The notes under the pieces: model-generated
Databases searched by the model: none
The model's input: the letters and a program-made list of their open reading frames with translations, nothing else
What the model was told of the DNA's origin: nothing
Source of the DNA: Sipunculus nudus
Taxonomy: Eukaryota > Annelida > Sipuncula > Golfingiida > Sipunculidae
Assembly: GCA_026874595.1 (NCBI GenBank)
Contig: CM049308.1
Span: 41,032,527-41,096,526 of the forward strand
Direction: 5' to 3'
Length of the DNA stretch: 64,000 bases
Shown here: positions 32,698 to 44,398 of the stretch, in pieces
Position numbering within the stretch: position 1 is the stretch's first letter
How the letters are laid out: the number at the start of each line of letters is the position of its first letter
Made by a program: the position numbers and the translations under genes

Positions 32698-35600
32698 GTA
32701 TATTAACATCTCAACATTTGGTGATTTAAGATAGGAGCCTTCTAAAATGTGTTACCCAAAAATGATACTTATTAAAAGTTAGCAAGCCAAATTTACACAA
32801 CAGATGTTGAATTGTGCACATAAATCCTGTATTCTTAAACACATTTGATCATGATGTATATGTTTCTTCCCAATGCCTATCAAATTGAAACCAATCCCAG
32901 CTCTGCAATACTTAAGTGAAACAAATTAAGGCAGCTGCTTTTTCTAGGAGATCTAAAGAAAAGAATTTAAAGCAATAGATAACATTATTTGGACAGTAGT
33001 GTCAGTTAGAATGATACATGATACAGGTGTTATATCTTACTTGTGAGCCATGAGCTCCAGTATCTGCATGAGGAATTTTCCAAGTCCTTTCCTTCTGACC
33101 TCTTTTGACAGCTGGATCTCGTAGCTGAAAACAGATATGTACAGAGTTTGTACACTTGGATGTAACCATTTAATTTCAAACCCTTGAATTAAATTGTAAT
33201 CAATCCTTAACCTCCAAATCATTTTGTTTAGAGTTTTATTTTTTTTTTCATGCACCATCAAAAGCCCTCTGTGAGCTGTCAAATTTGCAGGACCATGCTA
33301 TAATGTCAAGGGTAGTCTCAATAAATGTAACCTGTATCTCCTCTCAATGCAAGCCACGAGACCATTCCACTCACAGAAATAAAAATGGTGGCTATTAACA
33401 TAGGGAGGGCTACATTGTACATTTACTGGCTAAAATCTATTGTGGTAAATTATTTGCTTTTTATATAAAGTTTGACGTTGACAAAGAAAGTAATAATTGA
33501 ATCAAGAATTTAATTAGTGGTATAATTTGGGATTGAGGATTGTTACTTTCTTTCTTCATCAATGATTTTCTTTCTTAAGGATGTATATTACAAGGTACAC
33601 ATTAAATTAATCAACTGTTAAAACAATTTTCAATAAAATTATGTTATGTATAAAACTATAAACTACCATCTTAAGATAGTAGACAAATAATTTCAAATGA
33701 TTTATATCAATTGTGTTTATTCTGAAACAGGTTTACATCAGAACCAGTATTGTAAAAAATATACCCTAGATACCAAGAGGCTGAGTATTACAAGTAGTGT
33801 TCTCTTTTATATATATCAATTTAAACATGTTCAGTAAGTGTCCCATATATTTGTTTAATGGCATACATTTTAATGTTCTAAAAAAATTAAAAGAGGAAGC
33901 AATATTAAACAACCCAACATGGGCACTGAGACTTTCAATTTCATTTATAGATTAGTTTACCCAGCAAACTTTGGCAAATTATACAGCACATAAATAATTA
34001 GAGTAATTTTAACCTTCACAAGTGTATGTTGAACACAAAAAAAATTTTTAATTCTTTTCTTACAAACACTTAGTCTCTATCTGTATTATCACAAATATGT
34101 GATAAACATTAGAGGTTAACTGCAATACTTAAGGGTGATTGATAATGTCTTAATTTTTATTTTTCAATTTAAGATATAAACTCATTAAAAGTTTCAACAC
34201 TGGTTGTCATTTTTTTTTGCAAGGTCTCTTAAGTAAATTACTTTCGACTCAGTGAAAATTCAAAACTCCTAGAGTTGATCAGTAGAATAACTGCTCAACA
34301 GTTTATGTGTTCTAATATACTGTTATCAGATTAAATAACATCCTGTCAATTGGCACACAGTTTCACTGACGCTGTATAGATTGGTCAGTGATGACAGACC
34401 ACACTCACCAGTATAACACTTCATCTCCCTCGTCTAAATCAAACCGGAAGTGAACCATGCCCACCGGAGTCCTGTCGCTGGTTTTCCTGGCTATCAGGTA
34501 CCAGGCCGCATCCTCTGACATCTCCTCCCTCTTCTGTTTGCCGTCCCATCCCCAGTCACTCTGCTCGTACCTGTAACAAACCATAAGGTGGATAATCTAC
34601 CATTATAAACAACTTAAAACAGCAGCACATTGACCCTCAACTAAAGTTAATGATTCAAAAGAATAACTCAATATCTGAATTCAAGCATCTACCATGTGGG
34701 GGGTCCCTATTGTATGATGCTCCCAAAACCGTGTTTAAATTCACTTATTCAGCCCATATTCTCTGGTTCATGCATAAGTGACTCTTGCACTAATACTACT
34801 CTGTTGACAATTCTATGGCCATAGTTTGAATATGTGCAGGGTATTTTAATTAGTGCTGCGTTGTTGCTCCATTAAAGGCACAACTCCTGCTACTTAAGTG
34901 CATTTGCAGCTGTCATTTTAATTACACACAGATAAAGGAATCCCTTCTATAACTCCTGGTATAAGTGGAGCATGCCTGTGAAAAAAAAAAATTTGGGAAC
35001 CAGACCTATTAAGACACAATAATCAACCATAGTTTGGTTTCAAACAGACGAATATCCAGTTAATTAGGACAGTCGTGGTCATATTTAGTATACTCACAAG
35101 GTCTTCATGTTCTTCTCTGTAATGTTATAAGCCCACTCAAAATCTGCAGTGTCCATATTTGTCACTCTGTTGCACTGTATTTCTAGACTTAATCTGGAAT
35201 TATTGAAAGAATTGTATATAATTTATATATATATTTTATTTTTGTATTGCATTTTTTGTGAACCAGCCTGATACAAGAGTATCAAGTATAAATATATGAC
35301 AAAGATATAATGTACAGGATTTACAAAAAAGACTTGATAAGGTTTACAAATTATTATTTTAGTCAGCTGGTAGTTATAATAAAGGCATTCTGATAAACTT
35401 CTGCTGTGCATTAGTTGATTAGTTGTTAAACAGGAAATATAAACTCACCCATTTCTTTCAAATTTCTTGAATGGGGCCAGAGGAGCCAAAGGATCTTCCA
35501 GCTGGAACATATGAATATTATAAATCAGGGCTTGCCTTTAACTTCTAAAGGTTCTTGCTCAGTTGGGCAAGTAACATCTACCTTTTAATTGCCCTGCCTG

Positions 35601-38600
35601 AACTGTTACTCGCCCTTCAAAAGTCACTGATATTTATATTTCTCTTGCGTATTTGTGCAGATAAACACACTGGGCATTTACAATAACAAGGGTTTAACAG
35701 TATGAATTAATTTCTCAAAAAAAAAAAAGGAAATTACTGACTGAAGATTATCTTCTCTTTGAGTCTGATGCTACTGATGCTTGGTAAATTATGACAATCA
35801 GTAATTGTTACAATTCAAACTGTCCTGGAAAGAGTAAAGCCATTATAGTCCTTGTAGTTGGCTTTGAATGTGCAGAAATTTGTAGGGGTAAAGATTCATG
35901 TTGAACCCACAGGGTTGGCAAAATGCTGGCAAATACTCATCAAGTCTATGATTTAACAAAACAAGATTACAACAAAACTTTACAAAATTTTTTTTTGCAA
36001 ATAAGAATATTTAAGTAAAGTTGAAACCACAACAAATTACATAAATGCAGTGCGTGCATTTGAGTGAAAAAAAAAGGAAACTTGTTAACTGAATACATAA
36101 TAATAAATAAATGCATCATTCAATAGAGTGTAGGGTCAATAAATCCACTCACTGCATTCGCTGCATCAACGATGCCCTGCACTGCTGCCAGTCTGTCAGT
36201 TTCCTGTGTATAAAAATATCATTCTTTAAATATGTACACTTATAGTTAAAATAATAAAAGTATATTTAAAATTTAACATTCCAAAATGAAAAAAATCAGT
36301 TCCTATCAAGATTAAGATACCCCTTCTATACACCAAATACAAAATGCTTTTTCACCATTTTGAATGTGAATTGAGCATTCACATGGCAATCCAAAGCCTT
36401 TTAACCAAAAGTTTTGAATGCTTCTCAGGAAGTTGGTTCAAACCATTTCAAATGCGAATCAAATTAACTGCTCCACTGAAGTGATGTGCAAGTGATCCAG
36501 CAGGGTCAGTGCAAATGCTCTAGAGCGGTTTGGACCTTGTTTTGAAGTACCCAGTATCAAGGTTATTGTACATAGCAATGACTGAATTCTTTGGGGTTCT
36601 TTCTGTGATCCCTCCAGGGAAAGCTGTCAACAAAACCCCCCACCACTTTGGTCTTTGCTCACATAAAATAGATTGAGAACAATTTTGATCAATCTGTATT
36701 GCCAAGCCCATTTTGAAACCATTTTGTCTGTGAAAATGGTATGATTAAAGGTCAACTTGTCACAAAACATGAATATTATAGCCTTAATTTTAAATATCAT
36801 TATATATCTTAATATCATTCTATAGGTAATTCCATAATGTAGAAATTCCAATCATTAAATGGATAGTCTCTAGTCAACTGCCACATTTATCTTTCTGCCA
36901 AATTCTTTTAGACATTCATAATCATATTTTTAAGGTATACAGCTCTTTCAATGTATAATTGTTTTCTAACCTCTTTTCTCTTTAACCTCTTCAGTTTTCC
37001 TTTGGAAGTTGTAGCTGTTTTACGCTGAAAACAAATTTGTAAACTTGACATCACAAAGCTTATGAATATATACTATTGAAGAGCCACATCTGGCTCTTAC
37101 ATACCACCAGAGTGGAAGTTTCCAGGAACCAAGATGAACAATACAATTAATGCTTCAGGCTAGAGTGCTTGGACATAAAACAGAGCACACTGTCATTATT
37201 GTAGACAAGCTGTGGCTCTGTGTTAATATACGGAACCAATGACCTTTTGCTTCATTTATCTAACAGACAGATAGCCCGATACAATCAGACTCAATATTTT
37301 TTTTAAGTAATATTTTTTTTTTGGTGAAGGTAACTGCCTCCAATTTTTAATGCTAACTTGACTGTATATATGTACACCTGCAGAATTCCATTCCGGTTTC
37401 AGACTGTGATAGGGCAGTATCACACGTTTCCTCTCATTTCATATCCTTGTGTTAACCAGGCTTGGTGACTTCTGCACCTGTGGGCCCTGAGTGTGTAATT
37501 GTGTTCATTTCTAAGTCATATCACCGAGGAGTAGGGTTGGGACGGTTACCGGTATACGGTATTATCACGATATCTGACAGCTACGGTTATCATACCGTCA
37601 ACTTTCCTATTATCGTGATACCACGATATCATTTTTTGTTCACGATTTTGGTTCACAAGCAAGCCCTTGAAGTTCAAAATAAATTTATTTCAAAGAATCA
37701 CATTTATTTGTATAAACCACATGTATTTGAATACACGCATGTGGGTGGAACTGTGTGCTTACAAACTTCGGGAATCTTCGGAAATGTCCGTGTGTGGGTG
37801 GAACCGTGTGCTTACAGACTTCGGGATTAGTCGGAAATGTCCGGAAGTAGCAGGATGAATCAGAGAGGACAAAAGCTTGAGAATTCCAGGAGATAATAAC
37901 ATTATAATGAAAGAGCAATAAATACACATATTTATGCTTTTATTGCATGGAATGAAAATGTCAACATAAAAGTGTCACAACTGAATCGAACATTCCATAC
38001 GGGTTGCATATTTTGCCATATAAAATTGATATGGTATATTTAGCCATGATTGGTATGACACGCACTCCGAAAATTCGCCAGGATTCTCCGGCTTTTATGT
38101 AGCTACAAAACTGATGGAAAGTTTTTACAAACATGATTCGACGATGGGGGCAGGACTTCCCGCACCTCAAGCTTGCACACCTGCAGGACCTTCATGCAAC
38201 TTACATCACTAAATGAGTCTTTCTGTGGTACTGGCACAATAGGTATAAATGATATTAATACTTAACCCCTTGTAAAAAATCAAGACTTTAAAGGTGGTTG
38301 TTATAAATATCATTATTGATGGCTTATTAATGCCATTATATATAATTAAGAATATCACAATATCACGGTATATCGCGATAAAATTTGAATAATTATCATG
38401 ATATCAAAAACCCATATCGTCCCAACACTACCAAGGAGCCCCAAAAAAGGCACACTTGTTTGTGAGTGAAACATGGCCATTGGGCAATATATGCCTTCCC
38501 ATTATGCCTGCAGATCGCACAGCCTGGATGGGGGCCAACCATGAAAAATCTCACCACCTCGGCTGAGATTCAAACTCACGCTCTCTCAGCTTTGAGTCCT

Positions 38601-39924
38601 GCGCTCTACCCCTTAGCCAGATAAGCAGGTCAGACTCAATATTATTTCTCCCTGTCATATACCGAGTCTGATATCCATACGGTGAGTTTCTACATTACCA
38701 TATATGCCACGGTATATGCAACCGATCTTATTTAATTGAATGCCTGTTTACTACTTAACAAGAAGATGCAAGATTACCATTCAACATTAAAATTCACATA
38801 TTTATAGAAGATTCACATAAAAATAAGACATCATACTTAATTCAAAGGAAAATTAAGTATGAGTAATGGCAGTTTGCAGCAGGTCATCTGGGTCCGCCTA
38901 AACACACAAAACACCCTTTTAAATTCGAATTTAAAGCAAAACACTGGTATCAGTTAATAAAACATCATTTAGTGCATATGTTAATGCAGAATTGTGCCAC
39001 TATTCTGTAAAATTAAAGAAAGCAATAGTGTTTTGTACAACTGACAAGTGCGCTGCTTGGTTGTGACTTGGGCCACTACGGGGCAGGGTCATAGATGGCA
39101 TAAATGGCAGCCGTGGGTGCCGGTGAACCGACCACAGCACGAAACACTCGTTTTTATCTTTATGTCATAAATTAATGAAACAATATTGCAGAGAAATATT
39201 CATTAGATGATAATTTATCAATTTGTGTTACATTTTGGGTTCAGGTTTGAAGTTAAGTGGGTGTTTCGTGGTGTTTCATCACAGATACCCAAAACACCGG
39301 TGTTTTGGGTGTTTAGGGGGACAGGGTCATCTATATTAGACTTTTACCACAACTTCTTCACCACATGTGGCAAAAGTATCTAATTTTCAATAAACCTGCA
39401 ACATACTGGCAACTTTAAGTGCATTTTACTCTAGTTATTGTGTATTTTGGACTAAGAAGAACAGGTCGTACGACATCATACTGCTCATAACCTCCATGAC
39501 AGAAGCAATAAGAGTGTATACCTAGCAAAGACAATGCTTTGAGGACTGGTCCCGTTTTATAAATATAAGGGTTGTAGACATATTTAAACTAGGAATTTAT
39601 GCAATTAGCTTATAGCTTATCATAACAGATATCTTTAATAAATTAGATACCCGAGATACGGATTGGTTTTCTCCATTTAAAATACACAGATCATACTGAG
39701 CATATATAGGATGGTGAATAAACTATACAGTCAGATATATTTAACATTTTAGTTACCCGCGGTGTTGTTGGCTATGACTGCCATGGACATTAGACAGAAG
39801 ACAGAATCTGAGAATGCAGAAACGGTTATTATTTAGTGGTACAGGACAACATACAAGCTTTAACATACGGATCCGATAATTTAGAGTGAATCTATGACCT
39901 ATTTAGATGTGAACTTACCCCCAT
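30145..39924 (-). CDS. NAA40: N-alpha-acetyltransferase 40 (NatD, histone H4/H2A N-terminal acetyltransferase), complete, 9 coding exons
   Basis: Minus-strand exons, high to low: 39924-39919, 37024-36971, 36203-36153, 35501-35449, 35193-35098, 34570-34409, 33124-33041, 31692-31615, 30316-30145 (TGA at 30147-30145). All junctions are AG/GT and phases join to 251 residues; human NAA40 is about 237. The N-terminus [12 protein letters not shown] with a basic stretch, [15 protein letters not shown] (residues 93-107), HFRFD (127-131), LYCYEIQL (139-146) and the acetyl-CoA loop RRKGLGKF (151-158) match NAA40. The family acetylates the N-terminal Ser of histones H4 and H2A. Residues D131, Y140, Y142 and E143 align with positions implicated in human NAA40 substrate binding and catalysis. 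Gly2 suggests possible myristoylation (inference). The C-terminus lacks the Cys/His-rich tail of mammals. Confidence 0.95.
30560..31430. repeat. Diverged tandem repeat (~260-bp period) in the last NAA40 intron
   Basis: Words such as GTAGGTGGCGCCACCTG / GTAGATGGCGCCACCTG, CATAAAATCA(A/G)GAAAGCT and ACAAACAGATGGATGCTGTG recur about 260 bp apart, at least two full copies and a partial third. Confidence 0.7.
32631..32693. repeat. (TA)n microsatellite
   Basis: An uninterrupted run of about 31 AT dinucleotides, preceded by short AC and GT runs, in a NAA40 intron. Confidence 0.97.
34680..34800. repeat. Interspersed repeat, related to 45155-45290
   Basis: Shared order of words: GTGTGGGGTCC / GTGGGGGGTCC, ATGATGCTCCC / GATGATCCTA, AAAACCGTGTTT and a TTCATGCAT(A/T)AGTGA word. 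Confidence 0.45.
37532..38430. mobile_element. hAT-like non-autonomous DNA transposon (899 bp)
   Basis: The left end TAGGGTTGGGACGG and right end CGTCCCAACACTA are inverted relative to each other. Flanks are an 8-bp near-duplicate, CCGAGGAG (37524-37531) and CCAAGGAG (38431-38438), as expected for hAT. Inner ends are built of GGTATACGGTATTATCACGATATC-like palindromic words. It contains a roughly 54-bp duplication at 37739-37847 (GTGGGTGGAAC(T/C)GTGTGCTTA) and no transposase. It lies in the first NAA40 intron. Confidence 0.8.
38530..38640 (-). mobile_element. tRNA-derived SINE
   Basis: The minus strand has TGGCTAAGGGGTAGAGCGC (A-box-like) and GAGTTTGAATCTCAG (B-box-like) about 30 bp apart. 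It is related to the fragment at 18470-18570. Confidence 0.55.
38890..39324. mobile_element. hAT-like MITE (435 bp) with perfect 8-bp target duplication
   Basis: GGTCATCT occurs at 38882-38889 and 39325-39332. The left end (GGGTCCGCCTAAACACACAA) matches the inverted right end (CTGTCCCCCTAAACACCCAA) over most of about 26 bp. The right arm also contains the palindrome AAAACACCGGTGTTTT. There is no coding capacity. Confidence 0.75.
39919..39924 (-). CDS. NAA40: NAA40 start exon: ATG GGG then donor GTAAGT
   Basis: On the minus strand the sequence reads ATGGGG followed directly by GTAAGTTC. Exon 2 begins in phase 0 with CGTAAA (Arg-Lys), giving MGRK, the conserved NAA40 N-terminus. The coding part of this exon is only two codons, so it would be missed by ORF-based prediction. 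The rest of the exon must be 5' UTR extending to higher coordinates. Confidence 0.82.
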
Positions 39925-40120
39925 GATTTCTCAGGAATAAATTAAACATCAATAAATCAAGAAAATATTCTTCGGTTTTTAACACAGAATTCCAAAGAGG
40001 ATTCCCGCGCTGTTTGATGTGAAGGTGAAGGCCGTTCAGGAAAAGGGATCTCCCTAAACGCGGATTCGCACGCGGGTCAACAGCTTTCTTCAAGTTACCA
40101 ATCTCCCTAAACGCGGACCA
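39925..40120 (-). promoter_or_regulatory. Likely NAA40 5' UTR / promoter-proximal region
   Basis: The sequence upstream of the ATG is richer in GC and CpG than its surroundings (for example the CGCGGATTCGCACGCGGG stretch around 40058-40076). A 17-bp word, ATCTCCCTAAACGCGGA, occurs twice, at 40048-40064 and 40101-40117. There is no clear TATA box. The transcription start is not determinable from sequence alone. Confidence 0.35.
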
Positions 40121-40205
40121 GCGTACAGGTACTTGAATTTCACATAGTACCTAGGTACAGGTACTTTAGAAAGTATACCTAGGTACAGGTACAGGTACAT
40201 TTATT
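40115..40205. repeat. AGGTAC/ACAGGT hexamer repeat, left block
   Basis: Interrupted runs of GTACAG / CTAGGTACAGGTAC, the same unit as the block at 40590-40845, just upstream of NAA40. Confidence 0.8.
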
Positions 40206-40589
40206 TTAGGATCACTTCTAACACGTTTTTACGGATAATAATAGCTGCATAAATTCGCATATGCAAGTTAACATGCCTTTTTTTCTATCAAACAATATTC
40301 AAGTCATTTGCTTAAGTATATTTTACTAAAACTTATTATCTGTATGACACCATACATTCACAAACATGATATTTGTGTACTAAAAATTCATCAAGTGCAC
40401 CAAGTACTATACAGTATAACACCAGCCATTCACAAACATGATATTCAAGTGTACTGAAAGTCCATTAAGTCATTCAGTTCATGAGCAGTTTATCAAAATG
40501 ACGGCTTGCTGTTTATTTTACACTACAGTTAACCAAATTAAATTCTGAAAGAAAAAACTGGAATATTAAAATGTACCTGAAGTACCTTG

Positions 40590-40845
40590 CACCAGGTACA
40601 GGTATTATTAGTTCCAGGTACAGGTACATGCAGGTACAAGGTATGCTACTCATGACCAGCAGGTACAGGTACAGGTACAGGTACAGGTACAAGGTACTCC
40701 CTACTCATGACCAGCAGGTACAGGTACAGGTACAGGTACAGGTACAAGGTACTCCCTACTCATGACCAGCAGGTACAGGTACAGGTACTCTGTAATGTGT
40801 ACCTAGGTACAGGTATAGGTACAGGTACAAGTACCTGGCCCCAAC
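40590..40845. repeat. AGGTAC hexamer repeat arranged in a larger ~58-bp repeat, right block
   Basis: (AGGTAC)n runs alternate with ACTCATGACCAGC spacers three times, then end in CTAGGTACAGGTATAGG. Blocks 40115-40205 and 40590-40845 bracket about 385 bp of unrelated AT-rich sequence. Confidence 0.85.
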
Positions 40846-41066
40846 CGTGGTCTGTGTGAAGTGACACGTATACAAGCCATGTTATAATCATGTCCATCAT
40901 TTCTTTTACCTAAATGAATGAAATTACAGCTTAAAAGTGTTTTTTTTTTATTAACATAGTAATGTTTTCACTACTCTGAATAAAGAAATATAGAAATGGA
41001 GTTAAGGGGGCTTTTTGTGTGTTCCCCAAAGTGGCTTTAACACATTTTGAATTATAACAATAAAAT

Positions 41067-41330
41067 ATGGCCGCATTTTTCAAAATGCTAGATAAAAGCT
41101 CCATGGATGAATATAGGACATTTGTTTATAATAATGCTGTTTTTGGAGAAAATTGTGGTTATCATAGGACCCTGGATGGACTTTTTTCATTAAAAGGTAA
41201 TAGGCATACCGAAACATCCAAAAATGGTTGTAAAGCTAGTTGCCACAATGAAGAAAAAAGCGATTGCTATCATTATACAGGAGTCTTCATATATAAATGC
41301 TTTAATGGACCATTGTGTGTTACAAGTTAA
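41067..41330 (+). CDS. Possible small Cys-rich ORF (87 codons), unsupported
   Basis: ATG in fair context (aaaatATGG) and an open frame with seven Cys (CGYH, NGCKASCHNEEKSDC, YKCFNGPLC). I recognise no family, and it has no signal peptide. It may be a chance ORF or a relic; it lies about 1 kb upstream of NAA40 on the opposite strand. Confidence 0.12.
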   Translation: MAAFFKMLDKSSMDEYRTFVYNNAVFGENCGYHRTLDGLFSLKGNRHTETSKNGCKASCHNEEKSDCYHYTGVFIYKCFNGPLCVTS

Positions 41331-41584
41331 AATACGATCATTCGGTGGCATTTATCATCAACACATGAAACGCTGGGGGTTTATAGTATGACATTACCGA
41401 CGATGTTCGTCTTAGCCGACCATAACACTTTACCTTCTGGTCTTTCGGGCCTGTTCTTTTTTCTAGCTTTAATTGGCTCCCTGGGGAGCATCAACCCAAG
41501 CAGCCATAACAGGCGCTATAGAAGGTCTGCGTGTCGCCCATGACCAGTACCCATTCACTTCTCGGTCGAGAGAGCGCAGAAGCG

Positions 41585-41690
41585 AATTCGGAGGGGGGGG
41601 GGGGTACTTTTTTAGGCTTTGTCATTGGTTCTACTTGGTTGGAACCCCCCCCCCCCCTTTTTTTTCTAAATTTTGGATCCGCCCCTGGAG
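41585..41690. repeat. Interspersed repeat ending GGATCCGCCCCTGG with G/C homopolymers, copy 1
   Basis: A G12-type run and a C13-type run flank CTTTTTTAGGCTTTGTCATT, then TTTTTCTAAATTTTGGATCC. Closely matches 46293-46413 and, inverted, 50853-50915. Confidence 0.6.
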
Positions 41691-41734
41691 CGTAACTTTG
41701 TGGAATAGACTTTGGCCAGGAGTCTTAGCGCAGA

Positions 41735-41820
41735 CGGCGGTCTGAACGGGACGCGAACCCAAAATATTGCATTCACAAGTCCAACGCCCTAACCATTACG
41801 CCATTACGCTCGACATGAGC
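41735..41820 (-). mobile_element. tRNA-derived SINE / degenerate tRNA-like sequence
   Basis: The minus strand reads AATGGCGTAATGGTTAGGGC (A-box-like) and GGGTTCGCGTCCCG (B-box and T-arm). The anticodon arm is not clearly paired and there is no clear acceptor stem, so I call a SINE and not a functional tRNA. Confidence 0.5.
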
Positions 41821-42109
41821 CCTCAGGCACCCACATATATATGATCCATGGATCAGTTAATACTTTACCAAAAGGAATTTGTCAATAAGATTGAGACACA
41901 AATATATGCCGCCATGCCAGTATCCGGAACTCGACGAAAACAACTCTGCAGGGTTCCCTAAATTGTCATTTAATAAAGTTTGGACGCCAAAATAATGATG
42001 AAAAATAATGGTTGCCTTGTTAATTCCGAGATGGTAACCAATATGTCCATGATATGTGATAAAGCAGGCTCTTTCATTATATTTTGATGGTTTCACGTGC
42101 ATGATTTTA

Positions 42110-44370
42110 ATAGATCTTCTTTTAAGGTTTCACCGTTAATTTTCTTATTTTTTTGGCGCTGAATGGAGGTGTTTAAATAACTATAGGTATAAAGGATGTA
42201 TAATCTGCGGGTGGGTATACGAAACAGCTACAGCTGTTCATTTTGGCACATTTTCTTATTTTTTTTAATACCCAAAAGTGTTAAAGACACTCAGGAGCGA
42301 TAAAGGATGGTTCTATTTAGTGTGGGGTAAAGGGAACCCCTGCCTTCCTGTCTGATATGTAATATACCTTGATTTACTTGTGACACTTTTTTAAGGGAAT
42401 TTATGCTAGAGGGAACCACCTCCATTTTCGCAATGCAACTTTTGTATCCTTACTAACGCATGTCATCAGCCACACCTTGGGCGTGGGGTGAGGGGGGATG
42501 CTTCTCAGGTTCTTGCCAGATCTGCAGATTGCTCAGGATAATTAGATAAATAAACAGAAGCGATTTTCACCAGATTTTACGCTTCATGCACGACACTTGT
42601 GTGGATTAGTTTTGAGCTTTATAAGTATAATGGTGAAATCATAGTGTTAAAGAGACACTTAATGTCAGAATCATCTACTAATTATAGTAAAGGTTTGAGC
42701 TCTACTTGTAAAATTAACAAGCTAATCCAGATTAATTTAAACAAAAATTGCGATGGATGGTTTTAATGTAATTATACAGTTCGACAACTAACTCATAGAA
42801 ATCATTTATGATAAATCTGTAAAATTACTTAGAGTATCTTTTGATAATGATTTCAGTTTAGATACACACAGCGGAAATGTGCTCCAAAGCAAGTACAAAG
42901 TGAAATGTGCTTCAGCTTATTAGTAAATAATCCATTGGACCAGGATAGTCTTGTTGGTATCTGTAGAACCTTTATCTCCTGTATACTGCTTTTACGTGTT
43001 CCCTTTAATTTATATACAACTTTTTAGTGATGAAAACTTAGAGAATAGTCCAAGTAACTTTCTCACTGTCATTTTCATGGTCAAACGGAACCAAATTGGA
43101 CGGGAGTGGTAACATAGCATTTATTGAACACTACTGATGACTAAAAGGTCACACATTCCAAATGAACATCAAAGTCATACATTTTTGGTTGCAAAAATAC
43201 CAAACACTGAAACTTAATGAAGGAGGCAACATATGTATACCGTATATAACTTCTATTGGTAACTATAGTTGAGACGGCAGATTCTCAATTTAGTACTTAT
43301 CCTAGCCTGAAGTATACGCTTCATCACACTATATACCAAGCTCTCGCAATTTAGGACGTCATGTCTATCTCTTCCTATATATCTGTGTAGCTGACTAATT
43401 AGGTACCTTACTTATTCCTAATTATGGTAAACCATTCAATATTACTTTCAAAAGGAGATAATTGATTATAGATCCATTTTCGCAATGCATCTTTTGAATC
43501 CTTACCAACGCATATCATCAGCAGGCACCGTGATGTTACTTTTACAAGGAGTTAATTAATTAAAGCTCTATTTTCCTAATGCAACTTTTATATTCTTACC
43601 AACTCAAGCAGGCACCTTAAATTGTATATACATCGATGTTACGTTCACAAGGTGTTAATTGATTACAGCTCCACACAGCATCAAGGTTAGTATATCAAGA
43701 TTTTAACAGATTATATTAGGGTTTTTTAACTCAAATAAACACAAAATCTTGCATAAACAGCATTCAGGTCGACCATGCATGATCAAGGTATAAAAGGTGC
43801 ATGGTATATCACCAAACCTGTTGGGTGATATATTTGAACTAAATAATAAAAGGTATAGCTTTTGAGGACAGTATCAGTCATATTGTCAAATTAGTATTAT
43901 TATTATTTGTAATTATAACCGTCATCATATTTGCATATGACTCAACTGTTTCATACACCTGGGACTTTCATTCAAGTTTTTAGAAATGAATCCTGCATGG
44001 AAACGATTTATCAGTCATAAATATTCAATAATAAATATTATTATTGACATAATTTATGTCATTATATTTATCATATCTTTATTCTTAACACAATAGTCGG
44101 CATAGCGGCATGTACATGCAAGTGTTTTTGGGATTCTCTCTTAAAAACAGTATAAAGATGATTATACACTAATAAGCACTATCACACATGAAAAAAAAAT
44201 TGCAGAATTTAATCTGCTTCATGGCAATAAGAAAGAAAAAAATTACTTGATATCAATACAATGGAATGTGGTATAACGGCTTAATTTTGTCCAAGAAGCT
44301 GCAGTTAAGTTGTCAATACATGTTAACACTGAGAACAAACTGACATCAAAAGCAAAATAAAAGGTAGCCG
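42110..44370. other. Intergenic, no gene seen; diverged ~115-bp repeats at 43430-43680
   Basis: AT-rich and non-coding. From 43430, words such as GGAG(A/T)TAATTGATTA, GC(A/T)CCATTTTCGCAATGCA and CTTACCAACGCATATCATC recur about every 115 bp; a further relative is at 42420-42475. Confidence 0.5.
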
Positions 44371-44384
44371 TGTCATGGTCACCA

Positions 44385-44398
44385 GCGCCCCCTGGTGG
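44385..44398 (-). promoter_or_regulatory. Perfect CTCF-type motif CCACCAGGGGGCGC
   Basis: The minus strand matches CCASYAGRKGGCRS at 14/14 and includes the strongest vertebrate core, extending to CCACCAGGGGGCGCTGGTG. It lies between NAA40 and the exchanger gene. Binding is inferred from the known conservation of CTCF zinc fingers in bilaterians. Confidence 0.5.

Noticed and set aside
41735-41820. Possible functional tRNA gene on the minus strand
   Set aside because: A- and B-box-like words exist but no consistent acceptor and anticodon stems, so it is treated as a SINE.
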